A stretch of DNA of 64,000 nt from Pseudomonas siliginis (GCF_019145195.1 NZ_JAHSTW010000012.1:124001-188000), one strand, 5' to 3'. Shown: positions 33,404 to 43,391, numbered from the stretch's first letter. Translations and numbers: made by a program. Notes: generated by a model from the sequence alone, not told the origin.

Positions 33404-35053
33404 TCAGAAAAGCTGTGGAGTCGAGCGGGCGACAATCGCTTCGACGTCCAGCCCACGCGGCAACCCGCCGTAGACGCGACCGCCACCGCTCAGACGGCTG
33501 GCAATGAAAGCATCGCTTACGGCTGAATTCCCCGCTTCCAAAAGAAGCCTGGCCTGCAATCCAAGGGCGATGTCTTCGGTCAACTGCCGCGCCCGATACT
33601 GAATATCACTGGTGTCCTGGAACTGCGCCTGCAACTGCTGGATATGCGCGGCGAGACGCTTGTCGCCATGGCCATCGCCCAATTCGCTGAACAGCACATC
33701 CAACACACCCGGCTCCTTCGACAATGCGCGCAGCACATCCAGACATTGCACATTCCCCGAGCCTTCCCACGTCGAGTTCACCGGCGCTTCGCGGTAAAGG
33801 CGCGGCAGGATGCTGTCTTCGACATAACCGGCGCCGCCCATGCATTCGGCGGCTTCGTTGATCATTCCTGGCGCACGTTTGCAGATCCAGTATTTGCCCA
33901 CCGCCGTCACCAGCCGCGCGAATTGCGCTTCGTGGCGATCATCCAGATGATCGAGCGCCTTGCCCATGCGCAGACTCAGGGCCAGCGCCGCTTCGCTCTC
34001 CAGCGCCAGATCGGCCAGCACGTTTTGCATCAGCGGCTGCTCGCTGAGCAGTTTGCCACCGACCTTGCGGTGCGCGCAGTGATGACTGGCCTGGGTCAGC
34101 GCCTGACGCATCAGCGAACTGGAGCCGACCATGCAATCGAAACGGGTCATCGCCACCATCTCGATAATGGTTGGTACGCCGCGCCCTTCTTCGCCGATCA
34201 TCCACGCCAGCGCCCCACGAAACTCCACTTCGCTGGAGGCGTTGGACTGGTTGCCGAGTTTGTTTTTCAGACGCTGGATGTAGAACTGATTGCGCGTGTC
34301 GTCCGGGCGATGGCGCGGCAGCAGGAAGCAACTCAAGCCCTTGTCGGTTTGCGCCAATGTCAGGAAGGCATCGCACATCGGCGCCGAGCAGAACCACTTG
34401 TGCCCGACCAGTTCATAGGCCTGACCCGGGCCGCTGGCGCCGACCGGATAGGCTTTGGTGGTGTTGGCGCGAACGTCGGTGCCGCCCTGCTTCTCGGTCA
34501 TCGCCATGCCGATGGTCACGCCGGCCTTGTGCGCCATGCCGACGTTGCGCGGATCGTATTCGGTGGCGAGGACTTTCGGCAGCCACTGCTCAGCCAGCTC
34601 CGGCTGCAAGCGCAGGGCCGGCACGCTGGCGAAAGTCATGGTCAGCGGGCAACCACTGCCGGCCTCGGCCTGGCTGTGCAGATAGGTCATCGACGCGCGG
34701 GCGACATGTGCGCCGTCCTGCGGATGTGCCCAAGGCAGCGAGGTCAGGCCATGTTCGATCGCCGTGCGCATCAGCTCGTGGTAGGCCGGGTGAAATTCGA
34801 CCAGATCGATGCGATGACCGTAGCGATCATGGCTGGCGAATAGCGGTTTGTTCTGGTTGGCGAGAAACCCCGCTTCCATCAAAGGCCCACCCGCGAGTGC
34901 GCCATAGGCATCGATGCGCGACTCGGCCCAACCGGCGCCAAAACGCCGCGACCACTCCTGTAACGGCAGATCGATGCGGTACAGGTTGGTGCCGTCCAGC
35001 GACGGCGGCTGATTGGTGACTTCGTGGGTTTCGGCGAACTGATGCAGGTTCAT
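33404..35053 (-). CDS. AidB-like acyl-CoA dehydrogenase
   Basis: 549 residues, longer than ordinary acyl-CoA dehydrogenases and matching the AidB/isovaleryl-like branch. Motifs: MTFASVPALRLQPEL, KAGVTIGMAMTEKQGGTDVRAN as the FAD/substrate stretch, YELVGHKWFCSAPMCDAFL, GRGVPTIIEMVAMTRFDCMVGSS, and RLYREAPVNSTWEGSGNVQCLDVLR where the catalytic-base region lies. FAD-dependent. True fatty-acid substrates are unproven in this branch; AidB of E. coli is linked to alkylation response. It lies between amn and ladS, an order I recall from P. aeruginosa. Confidence 0.88.
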   Translation of the reverse strand: MNLHQFAETHEVTNQPPSLDGTNLYRIDLPLQEWSRRFGAGWAESRIDAYGALAGGPLMEAGFLANQNKPLFASHDRYGHRIDLVEFHPAYHELMRTAIEHGLTSLPWAHPQDGAHVARASMTYLHSQAEAGSGCPLTMTFASVPALRLQPELAEQWLPKVLATEYDPRNVGMAHKAGVTIGMAMTEKQGGTDVRANTTKAYPVGASGPGQAYELVGHKWFCSAPMCDAFLTLAQTDKGLSCFLLPRHRPDDTRNQFYIQRLKNKLGNQSNASSEVEFRGALAWMIGEEGRGVPTIIEMVAMTRFDCMVGSSSLMRQALTQASHHCAHRKVGGKLLSEQPLMQNVLADLALESEAALALSLRMGKALDHLDDRHEAQFARLVTAVGKYWICKRAPGMINEAAECMGGAGYVEDSILPRLYREAPVNSTWEGSGNVQCLDVLRALSKEPGVLDVLFSELGDGHGDKRLAAHIQQLQAQFQDTSDIQYRARQLTEDIALGLQARLLLEAGNSAVSDAFIASRLSGGGRVYGGLPRGLDVEAIVARSTPQLF

Positions 35054-35120
35054 GACGGCGCTCCGTGTTCAGCAATGGCATCAGTTAAGCACTGGTGCTT
35101 TTTTGAACAAAGTGTCATAG

Positions 35121-35138
35121 GCGCCGTTTTTGCGGCGC
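35121..35138. other. Short GC hairpin between ladS and the acyl-CoA dehydrogenase gene
   Basis: GCGCCG and CGGCGC form a 6-bp stem. The T-run follows on the plus strand only, while both flanking genes run on the minus strand, so it is not a standard terminator of ladS. Confidence 0.4.
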
Positions 35139-35148
35139 TTTTACCCCA

Positions 35149-37500
35149 TCAGCAACTGAGCACGCGGCGCTGCAAGGCAGCCTGCAGATCCTCGAATTTC
35201 ACTGGTTTGTGCAGATAGTCGATAGGCGCGCCCGGGGCGCATTGTTCGCGATCCGCACCCAGCGCCAGCATGAACACTGGCAAATGCGCGCAGCCTGGCA
35301 ATGCATGGATCTGGCAGCACAGCGATGCACCTTCGTGGTTAGGCAACTGGCAATCGATCAGCACTGCATCGAAGCTTTCCCGTTGCAGGCAGTCCAGCGC
35401 GGCGGCGCCGTTATCCGCGCTGCGCACGCGGAAACCCAGCTTAAGCAACATGCCACGCATCACCAGTTGGTTGACGCTGTTGTCGTCCACCAGCAGCACC
35501 GTGCAGTCCTGCGGCGCACGAATGCAATCGCGGGGCGGCTGATCCGCAGGCGCTTCGATCACCGGCAGTTCGAATTCGACATCTAGCTGGAAGCGGCTGC
35601 CGCGACCCGGCTCGGAGCGATGGGTGAGTTTGCCGCCGAGCAATTCGATCAGTTGCCGACAGATCGCCAGACCAACACCGAGGCCGCCGTATTCGCGAGT
35701 CATCGAACCGTCGAGCTGGAAGAAACGCTGATACAGGGTCGCCTCGCCCAGATCGGTGAAACCGATACCGGTGTCGATAACCGCGAACGATAGCGCCATG
35801 CGCTCATCCGCCGACGGCCGCCCGGTAACGCGCAGTGCCAGCCCGCCGACGCGGGTGAACTTGATCGCATTGTCCAGCAGGCATTCCAGGCACTGCGCCA
35901 GTTTCGCGCTGTCGCCGAGCAAGCGATCCGGCAGGGTCGGCAGCACCTCGACCTTGAAGTCCAGCGACTTGCTCGCTGCATTACCTTCGAACTGCACGCG
36001 CAACGCCTCAACCACTGCGCGCAGGCTGAAACTGCCCGGCGTCGCCTTGAGTTTGCCGGCCTGCAATTCAGTGAGCGTGAGGATGCCATTGACCATGCGC
36101 ATCATGTCGCGAGCAGAACCGGCGGCGGTTTGTTGATATTGCTCAAGCTCGGGATCGAGGTCGACGGTCTGCATCAGCTCCAGCGAACCGATCACGCCGT
36201 TCATCGGCGTGCGCAGTTCGTGGGTCAACGTCGCGAGGAATTCATCCTTGAGCTTGTTGCTGTGGGCCAGTTGCTGGTTGAGCACTTCGAGTTTCTGCCC
36301 GGCGTCGAACAAGGTCTGCGCCTGTTGCTCGCGCATCGCGTTGATGCGGTCGGCCAGCGCCAGCGACAGCAGCGCAACCTCGATGGCCGAGCCGATCTGG
36401 CTGGCGTACATGGTCAGGAACACGTTGGGCAGCAGGCCCAGCACCATCAGCGTATTGACGATGCCGCCGAGCAGAAACGCCGACCAGGCGATGATGAAGT
36501 AACGCGCCACGCGCAAGCCGCGCCACCAGGCAAGAATCCCGGCGGCGAAGATCACCACGGTGAAGGTCAGCGCCAGTGTGGTCGCCAGGCGCAGGGCCAG
36601 GGCGTAACTGGTCATCAGCGACAGGCCGATCACCAGCGCACTGAAGGCAATCAGGCCGATAAGCAAGCGATCCAGCCAGGGGCTGTGGGTCTTGGCCTGC
36701 AGGAAACTGCGGGCGAACTGGCTGCCGAACAGTCCGGCGCAACCGATGAAGAACGGTGTCGCGGCGTTGGCCCACCATGGGTTGTCCGGCCAGAAATACT
36801 CGACCGCCGCACCATTCACCGACAATTGATAGAGGCCGAACGAGCCAATATAGAAGATGTAATAGAGGTAACTGGTGTCGCGCACGCTCAGGTAGATGAA
36901 CAGGTTGTAGACCAGCATCCCCAGCAGCACGCCATAAATGATGCCGAGTACGTACAGGCGCACCGGCTGGTCTTCGAGGTATGCGCTGCTCGACCACAAC
37001 GTCACCGGCGCCTGGATCGAGCCTTCGCTGGCCAGGCGCAGGTACAGCGTCTGCTGTTGATCCGGTTTGAAGGGAAGGTCGAACAGGTAGTTGTTCTGGC
37101 GGATCTCGCGACTCGCGAAAGGCAAGGCATCGCCGGTCTGGCGCACCAGTCGGTATTCGCCGCTGGTGTCAGGCAAGTACAGGTCGAGGTGATCAAGCGG
37201 CGGATACGCCAGTTCCAGCAGCCAGGTGCGCTGGGCGGCCGGGTTGCTCGGGCGGTAATGCAGGTCGATCTTCAGCCAGAACGCCGAGCGCGAGTAACCG
37301 GCGTTGAGCGTGGCTTTGTCGTGGGCTTTGAACTGGCCGGCGGCATCTTGCGCGCGGACGTCGGCAATCGTCGCCTGACCGCTCGGGTCTTCGAACACTT
37401 GCAGCGATCGGCCCAGTGGCAGGCTCTGGGTGAATTCGTCGAATTCGACGGCGCTCGCCATAAGGGGCAAGCAGAACAGCAACATCAGCAAATAGCGCAT
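35149..37500 (-). CDS. ladS: Hybrid sensor histidine kinase LadS
   Basis: 783 residues. Signal peptide (MRYLLMLLFCLPLMASAVEF). A periplasmic 7TMR-DISM extracellular domain (residues 25-180) carries AFWLKIDLHYRPSNPAAQRTW. Seven membrane segments (190-390) start at YVLGIIYGVLLGMLVYNLFI. The kinase has the phospho-accepting histidine in THELRTPMNGVIGS near residue 427, N-box DNAIKF, and DTGIGF with GVGLAIC. A C-terminal receiver domain has the aspartate in LIDCQLPN near 716 and lysine in LHKPV. By homology LadS feeds phosphate to GacS and raises Rsm small-RNA levels, promoting the sessile state. The acyl-CoA dehydrogenase and thiD neighbours support the name. Confidence 0.88.
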   Translation of the reverse strand: MRYLLMLLFCLPLMASAVEFDEFTQSLPLGRSLQVFEDPSGQATIADVRAQDAAGQFKAHDKATLNAGYSRSAFWLKIDLHYRPSNPAAQRTWLLELAYPPLDHLDLYLPDTSGEYRLVRQTGDALPFASREIRQNNYLFDLPFKPDQQQTLYLRLASEGSIQAPVTLWSSSAYLEDQPVRLYVLGIIYGVLLGMLVYNLFIYLSVRDTSYLYYIFYIGSFGLYQLSVNGAAVEYFWPDNPWWANAATPFFIGCAGLFGSQFARSFLQAKTHSPWLDRLLIGLIAFSALVIGLSLMTSYALALRLATTLALTFTVVIFAAGILAWWRGLRVARYFIIAWSAFLLGGIVNTLMVLGLLPNVFLTMYASQIGSAIEVALLSLALADRINAMREQQAQTLFDAGQKLEVLNQQLAHSNKLKDEFLATLTHELRTPMNGVIGSLELMQTVDLDPELEQYQQTAAGSARDMMRMVNGILTLTELQAGKLKATPGSFSLRAVVEALRVQFEGNAASKSLDFKVEVLPTLPDRLLGDSAKLAQCLECLLDNAIKFTRVGGLALRVTGRPSADERMALSFAVIDTGIGFTDLGEATLYQRFFQLDGSMTREYGGLGVGLAICRQLIELLGGKLTHRSEPGRGSRFQLDVEFELPVIEAPADQPPRDCIRAPQDCTVLLVDDNSVNQLVMRGMLLKLGFRVRSADNGAAALDCLQRESFDAVLIDCQLPNHEGASLCCQIHALPGCAHLPVFMLALGADREQCAPGAPIDYLHKPVKFEDLQAALQRRVLSC

Positions 37501-37801
37501 TGAAGCCCCAGCGTGGCTCGTCCGGTTGTGTCAGGAAGCCCCCCATTCCCTTTGAGTAGACGTAAAACCGGTATTACCTGTGATTGTTTGGATCCAGCCT
37601 AGCATAGCCGTTGATGGCCATTGAGCACCATGGAAATTTTTCCTACAACGGCTCTAGAACGGGCGTTCCAGGGCAAAGCACTGAGATAGAGCTGTTGGAA
37701 TGGTCAGGAACGTCAAAGATCGCAACCTCCGGCAGCTCCTGCATTTATCTTGCTCTGCCACCCACACCCCAAAATCAGCTTTGGTGGTAAGCTCGCGCAC
37801 C
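37501..37801. other. 301-bp divergent intergenic region between ladS and thiD
   Basis: It must contain both promoters. A single decayed GATCGCAGCCTTCGGCAGCTCCTAC-type repeat lies at about 37716-37745. I saw no TPP riboswitch motif (no CUGAGA/ACCUGA pair) before thiD, and no small gene. Confidence 0.55.
37716..37745. repeat. Decayed single copy of the GATCGCAGCCTTCGGCAGC repeat
   Basis: AAAGATCGCAACCTCCGGCAGCTCCTGCAT-like sequence matches one arm of the 2728-2804 repeat with a few changes and no inverted partner. Confidence 0.65.
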
Positions 37802-38599
37802 ATGAATATCTACAGCTCCCGCCCCGTTGTCCTCTGTCTCTCCGGCCACGACCCCAGTGGTGGCGCCGGCTTGCAGGCAGATATCGAAGCCTTGCTCGCG
37901 CAGGGTTGCCATGCGGCTCCAGCCGTCACCGCCCTGACCGTGCAAGACACCGTCAACGTCACTGACTTCCGCGTCCTCGACCGTGAGTGGGTATTGGCCC
38001 AGGCCAACGCCGTGCTCAACGACTCCGAAGTCGCCGCAGTGAAACTGGGCATGCTCGGGTCGCTGGAGATGGTCGACACGGTCGTCGAACTGCTCTCGGC
38101 GCACCCGCACCTGCCAGTGGTCTGCGACCCGGTGCTGCGTGCCGGCGGCGGCGGACGCCTCGGCAAGGACGAGGTCGGCTACGCGATGCGCGAGCGTCTG
38201 CTGCCGCTGTCGATCATTGCCACGCCCAATCTTCCTGAAGCGCGCATCCTCGCCGAACTGCCCGAAGGCACGGCCGACGAGTGCGCAGAAAAACTCCTGC
38301 CATTCGTCAAAAACCTGCTGATCACCGGCGGCCATGGCGACGAAACTGAAATCCACAACCGCGTTTACAGCCGCGACGGCCTGCGCGAAACCTTCATCTG
38401 CCAGCGCCTGCCGGGCAGCTATCACGGCTCCGGTTGTACGCTGGCCAGCGCCCTCGCCGGTCGCCTGGCTCAGGGCGAACACCTGGCCAGTGCCGTGCGC
38501 AGTGCGCTGGATTACACCTGGCGCACTTTGCGCGATGCCGAACAACTGGGCAAAGGCCAGTTCGTGCCGCGTCGCCTGCCGCTGGATTTCTGCTCGTAA
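37802..38599 (+). CDS. thiD: Hydroxymethylpyrimidine/phosphomethylpyrimidine kinase
   Basis: 265 residues, ribokinase fold. Phosphorylates HMP and then HMP-P to HMP-PP for thiamine synthesis. Motifs: CLSGHDPSGGAGLQADIEAL at the start, QDTVNVTDF, VAAVKLGMLGS, VVCDPVLRAGGGG, ATPNLPEARIL, LLITGGHGDE and the anion-hole/catalytic PGSYHGSGCTLASALAGRLAQG near residue 205. The ATG at 37802 begins the conserved region; an upstream extension is leucine-poor and unsupported. It is followed 18 bases later by thiE. Confidence 0.94.
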   Translation: MNIYSSRPVVLCLSGHDPSGGAGLQADIEALLAQGCHAAPAVTALTVQDTVNVTDFRVLDREWVLAQANAVLNDSEVAAVKLGMLGSLEMVDTVVELLSAHPHLPVVCDPVLRAGGGGRLGKDEVGYAMRERLLPLSIIATPNLPEARILAELPEGTADECAEKLLPFVKNLLITGGHGDETEIHNRVYSRDGLRETFICQRLPGSYHGSGCTLASALAGRLAQGEHLASAVRSALDYTWRTLRDAEQLGKGQFVPRRLPLDFCS

Positions 38600-38617
38600 C
38601 GTCGTGAGGTCTGCCCG

Positions 38618-39241
38618 ATGAAACTACGTGGCCTGTATGCCATTACCGACAGCCAGTTGCTGGCCGGCAAGTTTCTGTCTTACGTGGAGGCGGCGCTCGA
38701 CGGCGGCGTCACCCTGCTGCAATACCGCGACAAGAGCAGCGACGAGGCCCGCCGTCTGCGCGAGGCCGAGGCGTTGCGCAACCTGTGCGAGCGCTACAAG
38801 ACGCAGCTGATCATCAACGATGACGCCGAACTGGCCGCGCGCCTCAACGTCGGCGTGCACTTGGGCCAGACCGACGGCCCGCTGTCGCCGACCCGCGCCC
38901 TGCTCGGTTCGAAAGCGATCATCGGTTCCACTTGTCACGGGCAAATAGCTCTGGCCGAACAAGCCGCCAAAGAAGGTGCGAGCTATGTCGCCTTCGGCCG
39001 CTTCTTCAATTCCACCACCAAACCCGGTGCGCCGAGTTGCAGCCTCGACTTGCTCGACGAAGCCAAACGCACGCTGCACTTGCCGATCTGCGCGATCGGC
39101 GGCATCACCCTCGATAACGCCGCGCCACTGGTCGAGCACGGTGTCGATCTGCTCGCCGTGATCCACGGTTTGTTCGGCGCCGAGAGCAGCGCCGAAGTGA
39201 CCCGCCGCGCCCGCGCCTTCAACGAACTTCTGAAAATCTGA
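38618..39241 (+). CDS. thiE: Thiamine-phosphate synthase
   Basis: 207 residues, TIM barrel. Joins HMP-PP and thiazole phosphate to thiamine monophosphate. Signature strings: [14 protein letters not shown] near residue 36, [57 protein letters not shown] and [21 protein letters not shown] lies upstream of the ATG. It forms an operon with thiD and hemL (15-base gap). Confidence 0.95.
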   Translation: MKLRGLYAITDSQLLAGKFLSYVEAALDGGVTLLQYRDKSSDEARRLREAEALRNLCERYKTQLIINDDAELAARLNVGVHLGQTDGPLSPTRALLGSKAIIGSTCHGQIALAEQAAKEGASYVAFGRFFNSTTKPGAPSCSLDLLDEAKRTLHLPICAIGGITLDNAAPLVEHGVDLLAVIHGLFGAESSAEVTRRARAFNELLKI

Positions 39242-39256
39242 TTTGAGAGCCCGATC

Positions 39257-40540
39257 ATGTCTCGTTCCGAAACCCTGTTTGCCAATGCTCAGAAACACAT
39301 CCCCGGCGGCGTCAACTCGCCGGTGCGCGCGTTCAAGAGCGTCGGCGGCACCCCGCTGTTCTTCAAACACGCCGAAGGCGCTTACGTCACCGACGAAGAT
39401 GACAAGCGTTATGTCGATTACGTGGGTTCGTGGGGTCCGATGATCCTTGGCCACAGCCATCCGGACGTGCTCGACGCGGTGCGCAATCAACTGCAACACG
39501 GCCTGTCCTACGGCGCACCGACGTCGATGGAAACCGAGATGGCCGATCTGGTCTGCTCGCTGGTGCCGTCGATAGACATGGTGCGCATGGTCAGCTCCGG
39601 CACCGAAGCCACCATGAGCGCGATCCGTCTGGCCCGTGGTTACACCGGTCGCGACAGCATCATCAAATTCGAAGGCTGCTACCACGGCCACTCCGACAGC
39701 CTGCTGGTCAAGGCCGGTTCCGGCGCTCTGACCCAGGGCGTACCAAGCTCGGCCGGCGTGCCGGCAGCGTTCGCCAAACACACCCTGACCCTGCCGTTCA
39801 ACGACATCGACGCGGTTGAAGCGATGCTCGCCGAAGTGGGCGAAGAGGTGGCGTGCATCATCGTCGAACCGGTGGCCGGCAACATGAACTGCGTGCCGCC
39901 AGCGCCGGGCTTCCTCGAAGGCCTGCGTTCGCTGTGTGACAAGCACGGCGTGGTGTTGATTTTCGACGAAGTGATGACCGGTTTCCGCGTCGCCCTCGGC
40001 GGTGCCCAAGCGCACTACGGCGTGACGCCGGACCTGACCACGTTCGGCAAGATCATCGGCGGCGGCATGCCGGTGGGCTGCTTCGGTGGCAAGCGCGAGA
40101 TCATGCAGCGCATCGCCCCGCTCGGTCCGGTGTATCAGGCAGGTACGTTGTCGGGTAATCCGCTGGCGATGGCTGCCGGCCTGACGACCTTGCGTCTGAT
40201 CAGCCGCCCGGGCTTCCACGCCGAACTGACCGACTACACCGCGCGCATGCTCGATGGTCTGCAACAGCGCGCCGATGCCGCCGGCATCTCGTTCGTGACC
40301 ACTCAGGCCGGCGGCATGTTCGGTCTGTACTTCAGCGGCGCCGACGACATTGTCACCTTCGACGACGTGATGGCCAGCGACGCAGCAATGTTCGGTCGCT
40401 TCTTCCACTTGATGCTGGAAGGTGGCGTGTACCTGGCGCCGAGCGCTTTCGAAGCCGGTTTCACCTCGATCGCCCATGGCGAAGCCGAGTTGCAACTGAC
40501 ACTGGACGCCGCCGAGCGCGCCTTTGCCGCATTGAAATAA
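39257..40540 (+). CDS. hemL: Glutamate-1-semialdehyde 2,1-aminomutase
   Basis: 427 residues. PLP enzyme making 5-aminolevulinate in the C5 heme pathway. Landmarks: [86 protein letters not shown], the PLP lysine in [14 protein letters not shown] near residue 265, and [12 protein letters not shown]. It is 15 bases after thiE and follows the thiD-thiE-hemL order recalled from P. aeruginosa. A weak hairpin follows. Confidence 0.96.
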   Translation: MSRSETLFANAQKHIPGGVNSPVRAFKSVGGTPLFFKHAEGAYVTDEDDKRYVDYVGSWGPMILGHSHPDVLDAVRNQLQHGLSYGAPTSMETEMADLVCSLVPSIDMVRMVSSGTEATMSAIRLARGYTGRDSIIKFEGCYHGHSDSLLVKAGSGALTQGVPSSAGVPAAFAKHTLTLPFNDIDAVEAMLAEVGEEVACIIVEPVAGNMNCVPPAPGFLEGLRSLCDKHGVVLIFDEVMTGFRVALGGAQAHYGVTPDLTTFGKIIGGGMPVGCFGGKREIMQRIAPLGPVYQAGTLSGNPLAMAAGLTTLRLISRPGFHAELTDYTARMLDGLQQRADAAGISFVTTQAGGMFGLYFSGADDIVTFDDVMASDAAMFGRFFHLMLEGGVYLAPSAFEAGFTSIAHGEAELQLTLDAAERAFAALK

Positions 40541-40550
40541 TCGCCGTACC

Positions 40551-40578
40551 GCTGACGTTGGCTATGGCCAGCGTCAGC
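40551..40578 (+). terminator. Hairpin after hemL, weak terminator
   Basis: GCTGACGTTGGC pairs with GCCAGCGTCAGC (one G-T pair) around TATG. Only TTT follows, so termination may be inefficient. Confidence 0.5.
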
Positions 40579-40676
40579 TTTCGCCTACATCCGCTCGGTT
40601 TTTCCGACGTGCCTGCGAAAATCCTGCCCGAATCGGGCGATATATTCCCCACGCAGCAGAAAAACGAGTAAAGACT

Positions 40677-40706
40677 TTGTAAGGTTGGCCCTGCTTATTT
40701 CATAAT
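40677..40706 (+). promoter_or_regulatory. Candidate promoter of the Sel1-repeat gene
   Basis: TTGTAA and CATAAT separated by 18 bases, about 60 bases before the ATG at 40765. Confidence 0.4.
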
Positions 40707-40764
40707 GCGCGCTTATTGGATCCCTCGACGGGTCCGCGTGCCCTTCAGAGGTAAGTCGATTCCC

Positions 40765-41319
40765 ATGAACCGCACCGGCCGCACCCTTGCATTGGGCTGC
40801 CTGTTGCTCCTTCAGCCCCTGCTCGCGCATGCACAAGCAGGCGGCAACTCGTTGTTGATCCCGGCGATGGGTCGTTGCACCCTCAATACTCAGCCGCAAG
40901 ACGTCACGCAGGCATTGGCCGCCTGCCAGAAAGCGGCGGACGAAGGGGACGCGCAAGCGCAATACGAGTTGGGTGAGTTCTACTACGACGGCAAGAACGC
41001 GCCGCGCGACCTCAATCAAGCCCTGAGCTATTTCGAAAAGGCCTCGCTGCAAGGCCACGCCCAGGCGCAATACAAGCTCGGCAGCATGTTCTTTCACGGT
41101 GAAGGTGTGCAGGCCAACAATATCCAGGCCTACATCGTGCTGAAGATGGCAGCGGTCAACGGTGCCGAAGAGGCGCTGGACACGGCCGACGAAGTCTCGG
41201 AAAAGATGTCCCGCGAAGATCTCGAAACCGCCACTCAGGTGCTCGGGCAGATTTTCCGCAAATACCTGATGGAACTGCAGAACGCCGATGGGCGTACGCC
41301 ATTCTCACCACTTCCATAA
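40765..41319 (+). CDS. Secreted Sel1-repeat (tetratricopeptide-like) protein
   Basis: 184 residues from the ATG at 40765. Signal peptide LALGCLLLLQPLLAHAQAG. Two Sel1-type repeats are clear: CQKAADEGDAQAQYELGEFY with YDGKNAPRDLNQALSYFEKA, then SLQGHAQAQYKLGSMFFHGEGVQAN and a partial third (AYIVLKMAAVNG). Such repeats mediate protein contacts; location is probably periplasmic. The frame could be read 20 residues longer, but that part is arginine-rich and precedes the signal peptide. Specific function unknown. Confidence 0.82.
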   Translation: MNRTGRTLALGCLLLLQPLLAHAQAGGNSLLIPAMGRCTLNTQPQDVTQALAACQKAADEGDAQAQYELGEFYYDGKNAPRDLNQALSYFEKASLQGHAQAQYKLGSMFFHGEGVQANNIQAYIVLKMAAVNGAEEALDTADEVSEKMSREDLETATQVLGQIFRKYLMELQNADGRTPFSPLP

Positions 41320-41337
41320 GCGCTGTGGAGATGACCT

Positions 41338-41469
41338 GTGGCGAGGGGATTTATCCCCGTTGGGCTGCGAAGCAGACGCAAATCCATTCAGCGAGATGTG
41401 TCAGACAGAACCGGATTGTAGTGTCTAGGGCCGCTTCGCAGCCCAGCGGGGATAAATCCCCTCACCACA
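41338..41469. repeat. Inverted repeat pair, TGTGGCGAGGGGAT family
   Basis: Outer arms GTGGCGAGGGGATTTATCCC and their inverse, with CCGTTGGGCTGCGAAGCAG-type inner sequence and a 50-base centre. It lies between the convergent Sel1-repeat and DUF1820 genes. Confidence 0.9.
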
Positions 41470-41495
41470 AACTCATTCCAATCCAGAATCCGCTG

Positions 41496-41825
41496 TTACT
41501 TCTCAGGCATCGGCATCGGAAACGGCATGACATTGCCGACCGCGCCACGGGCTTCGCTGATTTTCGGTGTACCCAGACGTTCGACTTCATCGATGCGCAC
41601 GATCGAATGCATCGGCACAAAACTGCGCACCACGCCTTCGAATTGCGCCTTGAGCTTTTCTTCGCTCGGATCGACGACCATTTGCGTGCGCTCGCCAAAG
41701 ACGAATTCTTCAACTTCCAGGAAACCCCACAGATCACTTTGATAGATCTGCTTGGCGTACATTTCGAACACCTGGCCCTGGTTGAGGAAAATCACCTTGT
41801 AGATTGGAGCTTCGCGTTTGGTCAT
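41496..41825 (-). CDS. DUF1820-family protein
   Basis: 109 residues. Starts APIYKVIFLNQGQVFEMYAKQIYQSDLWGFLEVEEFVFGE, the conserved core of DUF1820. A central VDPSEEKLKAQFEGVVRSFVPMHSIVRIDEVER follows and the end is Met/Pro-rich (VMPFPMPMPEK). Small cytosolic beta-rich protein of unknown function, conserved next to miaB in pseudomonads from what I recall. It is divergent from miaB, sharing a 132-bp control region. Confidence 0.85.
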   Translation of the reverse strand: MTKREAPIYKVIFLNQGQVFEMYAKQIYQSDLWGFLEVEEFVFGERTQMVVDPSEEKLKAQFEGVVRSFVPMHSIVRIDEVERLGTPKISEARGAVGNVMPFPMPMPEK

Positions 41826-41916
41826 GGCGGGCGGATAACATCGGGGTAAAAATGAGGGCGCGAACTATAGCATAGCCACCGGACGCACAGCGGTAGGAAC
41901 CTGACGGCTTGTTCCC

Positions 41917-41922
41917 TATAAT
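41917..41922 (+). promoter_or_regulatory. Candidate -10 box of miaB
   Basis: A perfect TATAAT lies 35 bases before the miaB start. The -35 region (around TAGGAA, 41893) is weak. Confidence 0.45.
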
Positions 41923-41957
41923 GCGCGGTTCTTTGAATCACGTGACGACCCGAATCC

Positions 41958-43286
41958 ATGGCCAAGAAGCTTTACATCGAAACCCACGGTTGCCAGATGA
42001 ACGAGTACGACAGCTCGCGCATGGTCGATCTGCTGGGCGAACATCAGGCCCTGGAAGTCACCGCTCGCGCGGAAGACGCCGACGTGATTCTGCTCAACAC
42101 CTGCTCGATCCGCGAACGCGCGCAAGACCGGGTGTATTCGCAGCTCGGCCGCTGGCGCGAATTGAAGCTGGCCAACCCGGACATGGTCATCGCCGTCGGC
42201 GGTTGCGTGGCCAGTCAGGAAGGCGCGGCGATCCGCGATCGCGCCCCCTACGTTGACGTGGTGTTCGGCCCGCAGACCCTGCACCGTCTGCCGGAAATGA
42301 TCGACGCTGCGCGCAGCAGCAAGCTGCCGCAGGTCGACGTGTCGTTCCCGGAAATCGAAAAATTCGACCACCTGCCCGAGCCGCGTATCGACGGCCCGAG
42401 CGCTTATGTGTCAGTGATGGAAGGTTGCAGCAAGTACTGCACGTTCTGCGTGGTGCCGTACACCCGTGGCGAAGAGGTCAGCCGACCGTTCGACGACGTG
42501 ATCGCGGAAATCATTCACCTGGCCGAACACGGCGTGCGTGAAGTGACCTTGCTCGGGCAGAACGTCAACGGCTATCGCGGCCAGACCCACGACGGTCGTC
42601 TGGCCGATCTGGCCGAACTGATCCGCGTGGTCGCCGCCGTCGATGGCATCGACCGCATCCGCTACACCACCTCGCACCCGCTGGAGTTCTCCGACAGCCT
42701 GATCCAGGCCCACGCCGAAGTGCCGGAACTGGTCAAGCACCTGCACTTGCCGGTGCAGTCGGGCTCGGACCGGATTCTAGCGGCGATGAAGCGCAACCAC
42801 ACGGCGCTGGAGTACAAATCCAAACTGCGCAAACTGCGCGCTGCGGTGCCAGGAATCTGCATCAGCTCGGACTTTATCGTCGGTTTCCCCGGCGAAACCG
42901 AGAAGGACTTCGAACAGACCATGAAGCTGATTGCCGATGTCGGCTTCGATTTCTCCTACTCGTTCGTTTACAGCCAGCGCCCGGGCACGCCCGCTGCCGA
43001 TCTGGCCGACGACACCCCGGAAGAATTGAAGAAAGAACGTCTGAACGCGCTGCAACATCGTTTGAATCAGCAGGGCTTCGAGATCAGCCGACAAATGGTC
43101 GGCTCGATCCAGCGCATTCTGGTGACCGATTATTCGAAGAAAGACCCGGGCGAGCTGCAGGGCCGTACCGAGAATAACCGTATCGTCAACTTCCGCTGCG
43201 ACAATCCCACGCTGATCGGTCAGTTCGCCGACGTGCACATCGACGCCGCGCAACCGCACTCGCTGCGTGGTTCGCTGGTTCAATAA
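41958..43286 (+). CDS. miaB: tRNA-2-methylthio-N6-dimethylallyladenosine synthase
   Basis: 442 residues. Radical-SAM methylthiotransferase acting on i6A37 of tRNA. The N-terminal UPF0004 domain holds the auxiliary cluster cysteines in [19 protein letters not shown] and [10 protein letters not shown]. The radical-SAM triad is [16 protein letters not shown] near residue 157. The C-terminal TRAM domain contains [11 protein letters not shown]. The ATG at 41958 begins [19 protein letters not shown], the usual N terminus. REP pair downstream, then the phoH-like gene of the same strand. Confidence 0.96.
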   Translation: MAKKLYIETHGCQMNEYDSSRMVDLLGEHQALEVTARAEDADVILLNTCSIRERAQDRVYSQLGRWRELKLANPDMVIAVGGCVASQEGAAIRDRAPYVDVVFGPQTLHRLPEMIDAARSSKLPQVDVSFPEIEKFDHLPEPRIDGPSAYVSVMEGCSKYCTFCVVPYTRGEEVSRPFDDVIAEIIHLAEHGVREVTLLGQNVNGYRGQTHDGRLADLAELIRVVAAVDGIDRIRYTTSHPLEFSDSLIQAHAEVPELVKHLHLPVQSGSDRILAAMKRNHTALEYKSKLRKLRAAVPGICISSDFIVGFPGETEKDFEQTMKLIADVGFDFSYSFVYSQRPGTPAADLADDTPEELKKERLNALQHRLNQQGFEISRQMVGSIQRILVTDYSKKDPGELQGRTENNRIVNFRCDNPTLIGQFADVHIDAAQPHSLRGSLVQ

Positions 43287-43300
43287 CACTGCATTTCTCC

Positions 43301-43391
43301 TGTGGGAGCGAGCCTGCTCGCGAAGGCGGCCTGTCAGACACATCAATGTTGAATGTGTCGCCGCCTTCGCGAGCAGGCTCGCTCCCACAGG
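43301..43391. repeat. REP pair
   Basis: Inverted REP copies whose spacer also pairs (GGCGGCC...GCCGCC and ACACAT...ATGTGT), so nearly the whole 91 bases form one hairpin between miaB and ybeZ. Confidence 0.95.

Noticed and set aside
35121-35144. Terminator of ladS
   Set aside because: The T-run follows the stem only on the plus strand, while ladS is transcribed on the minus strand.
37501-37801. TPP riboswitch upstream of thiD
   Set aside because: The conserved THI-box strings are absent, and thiD-thiE-hemL mRNA has no obvious leader fold.
38624-40495. 623-codon open frame opposite thiE and hemL
   Set aside because: Crosses two well-recognised genes on the other strand; composition is typical of antisense GC-rich frames.
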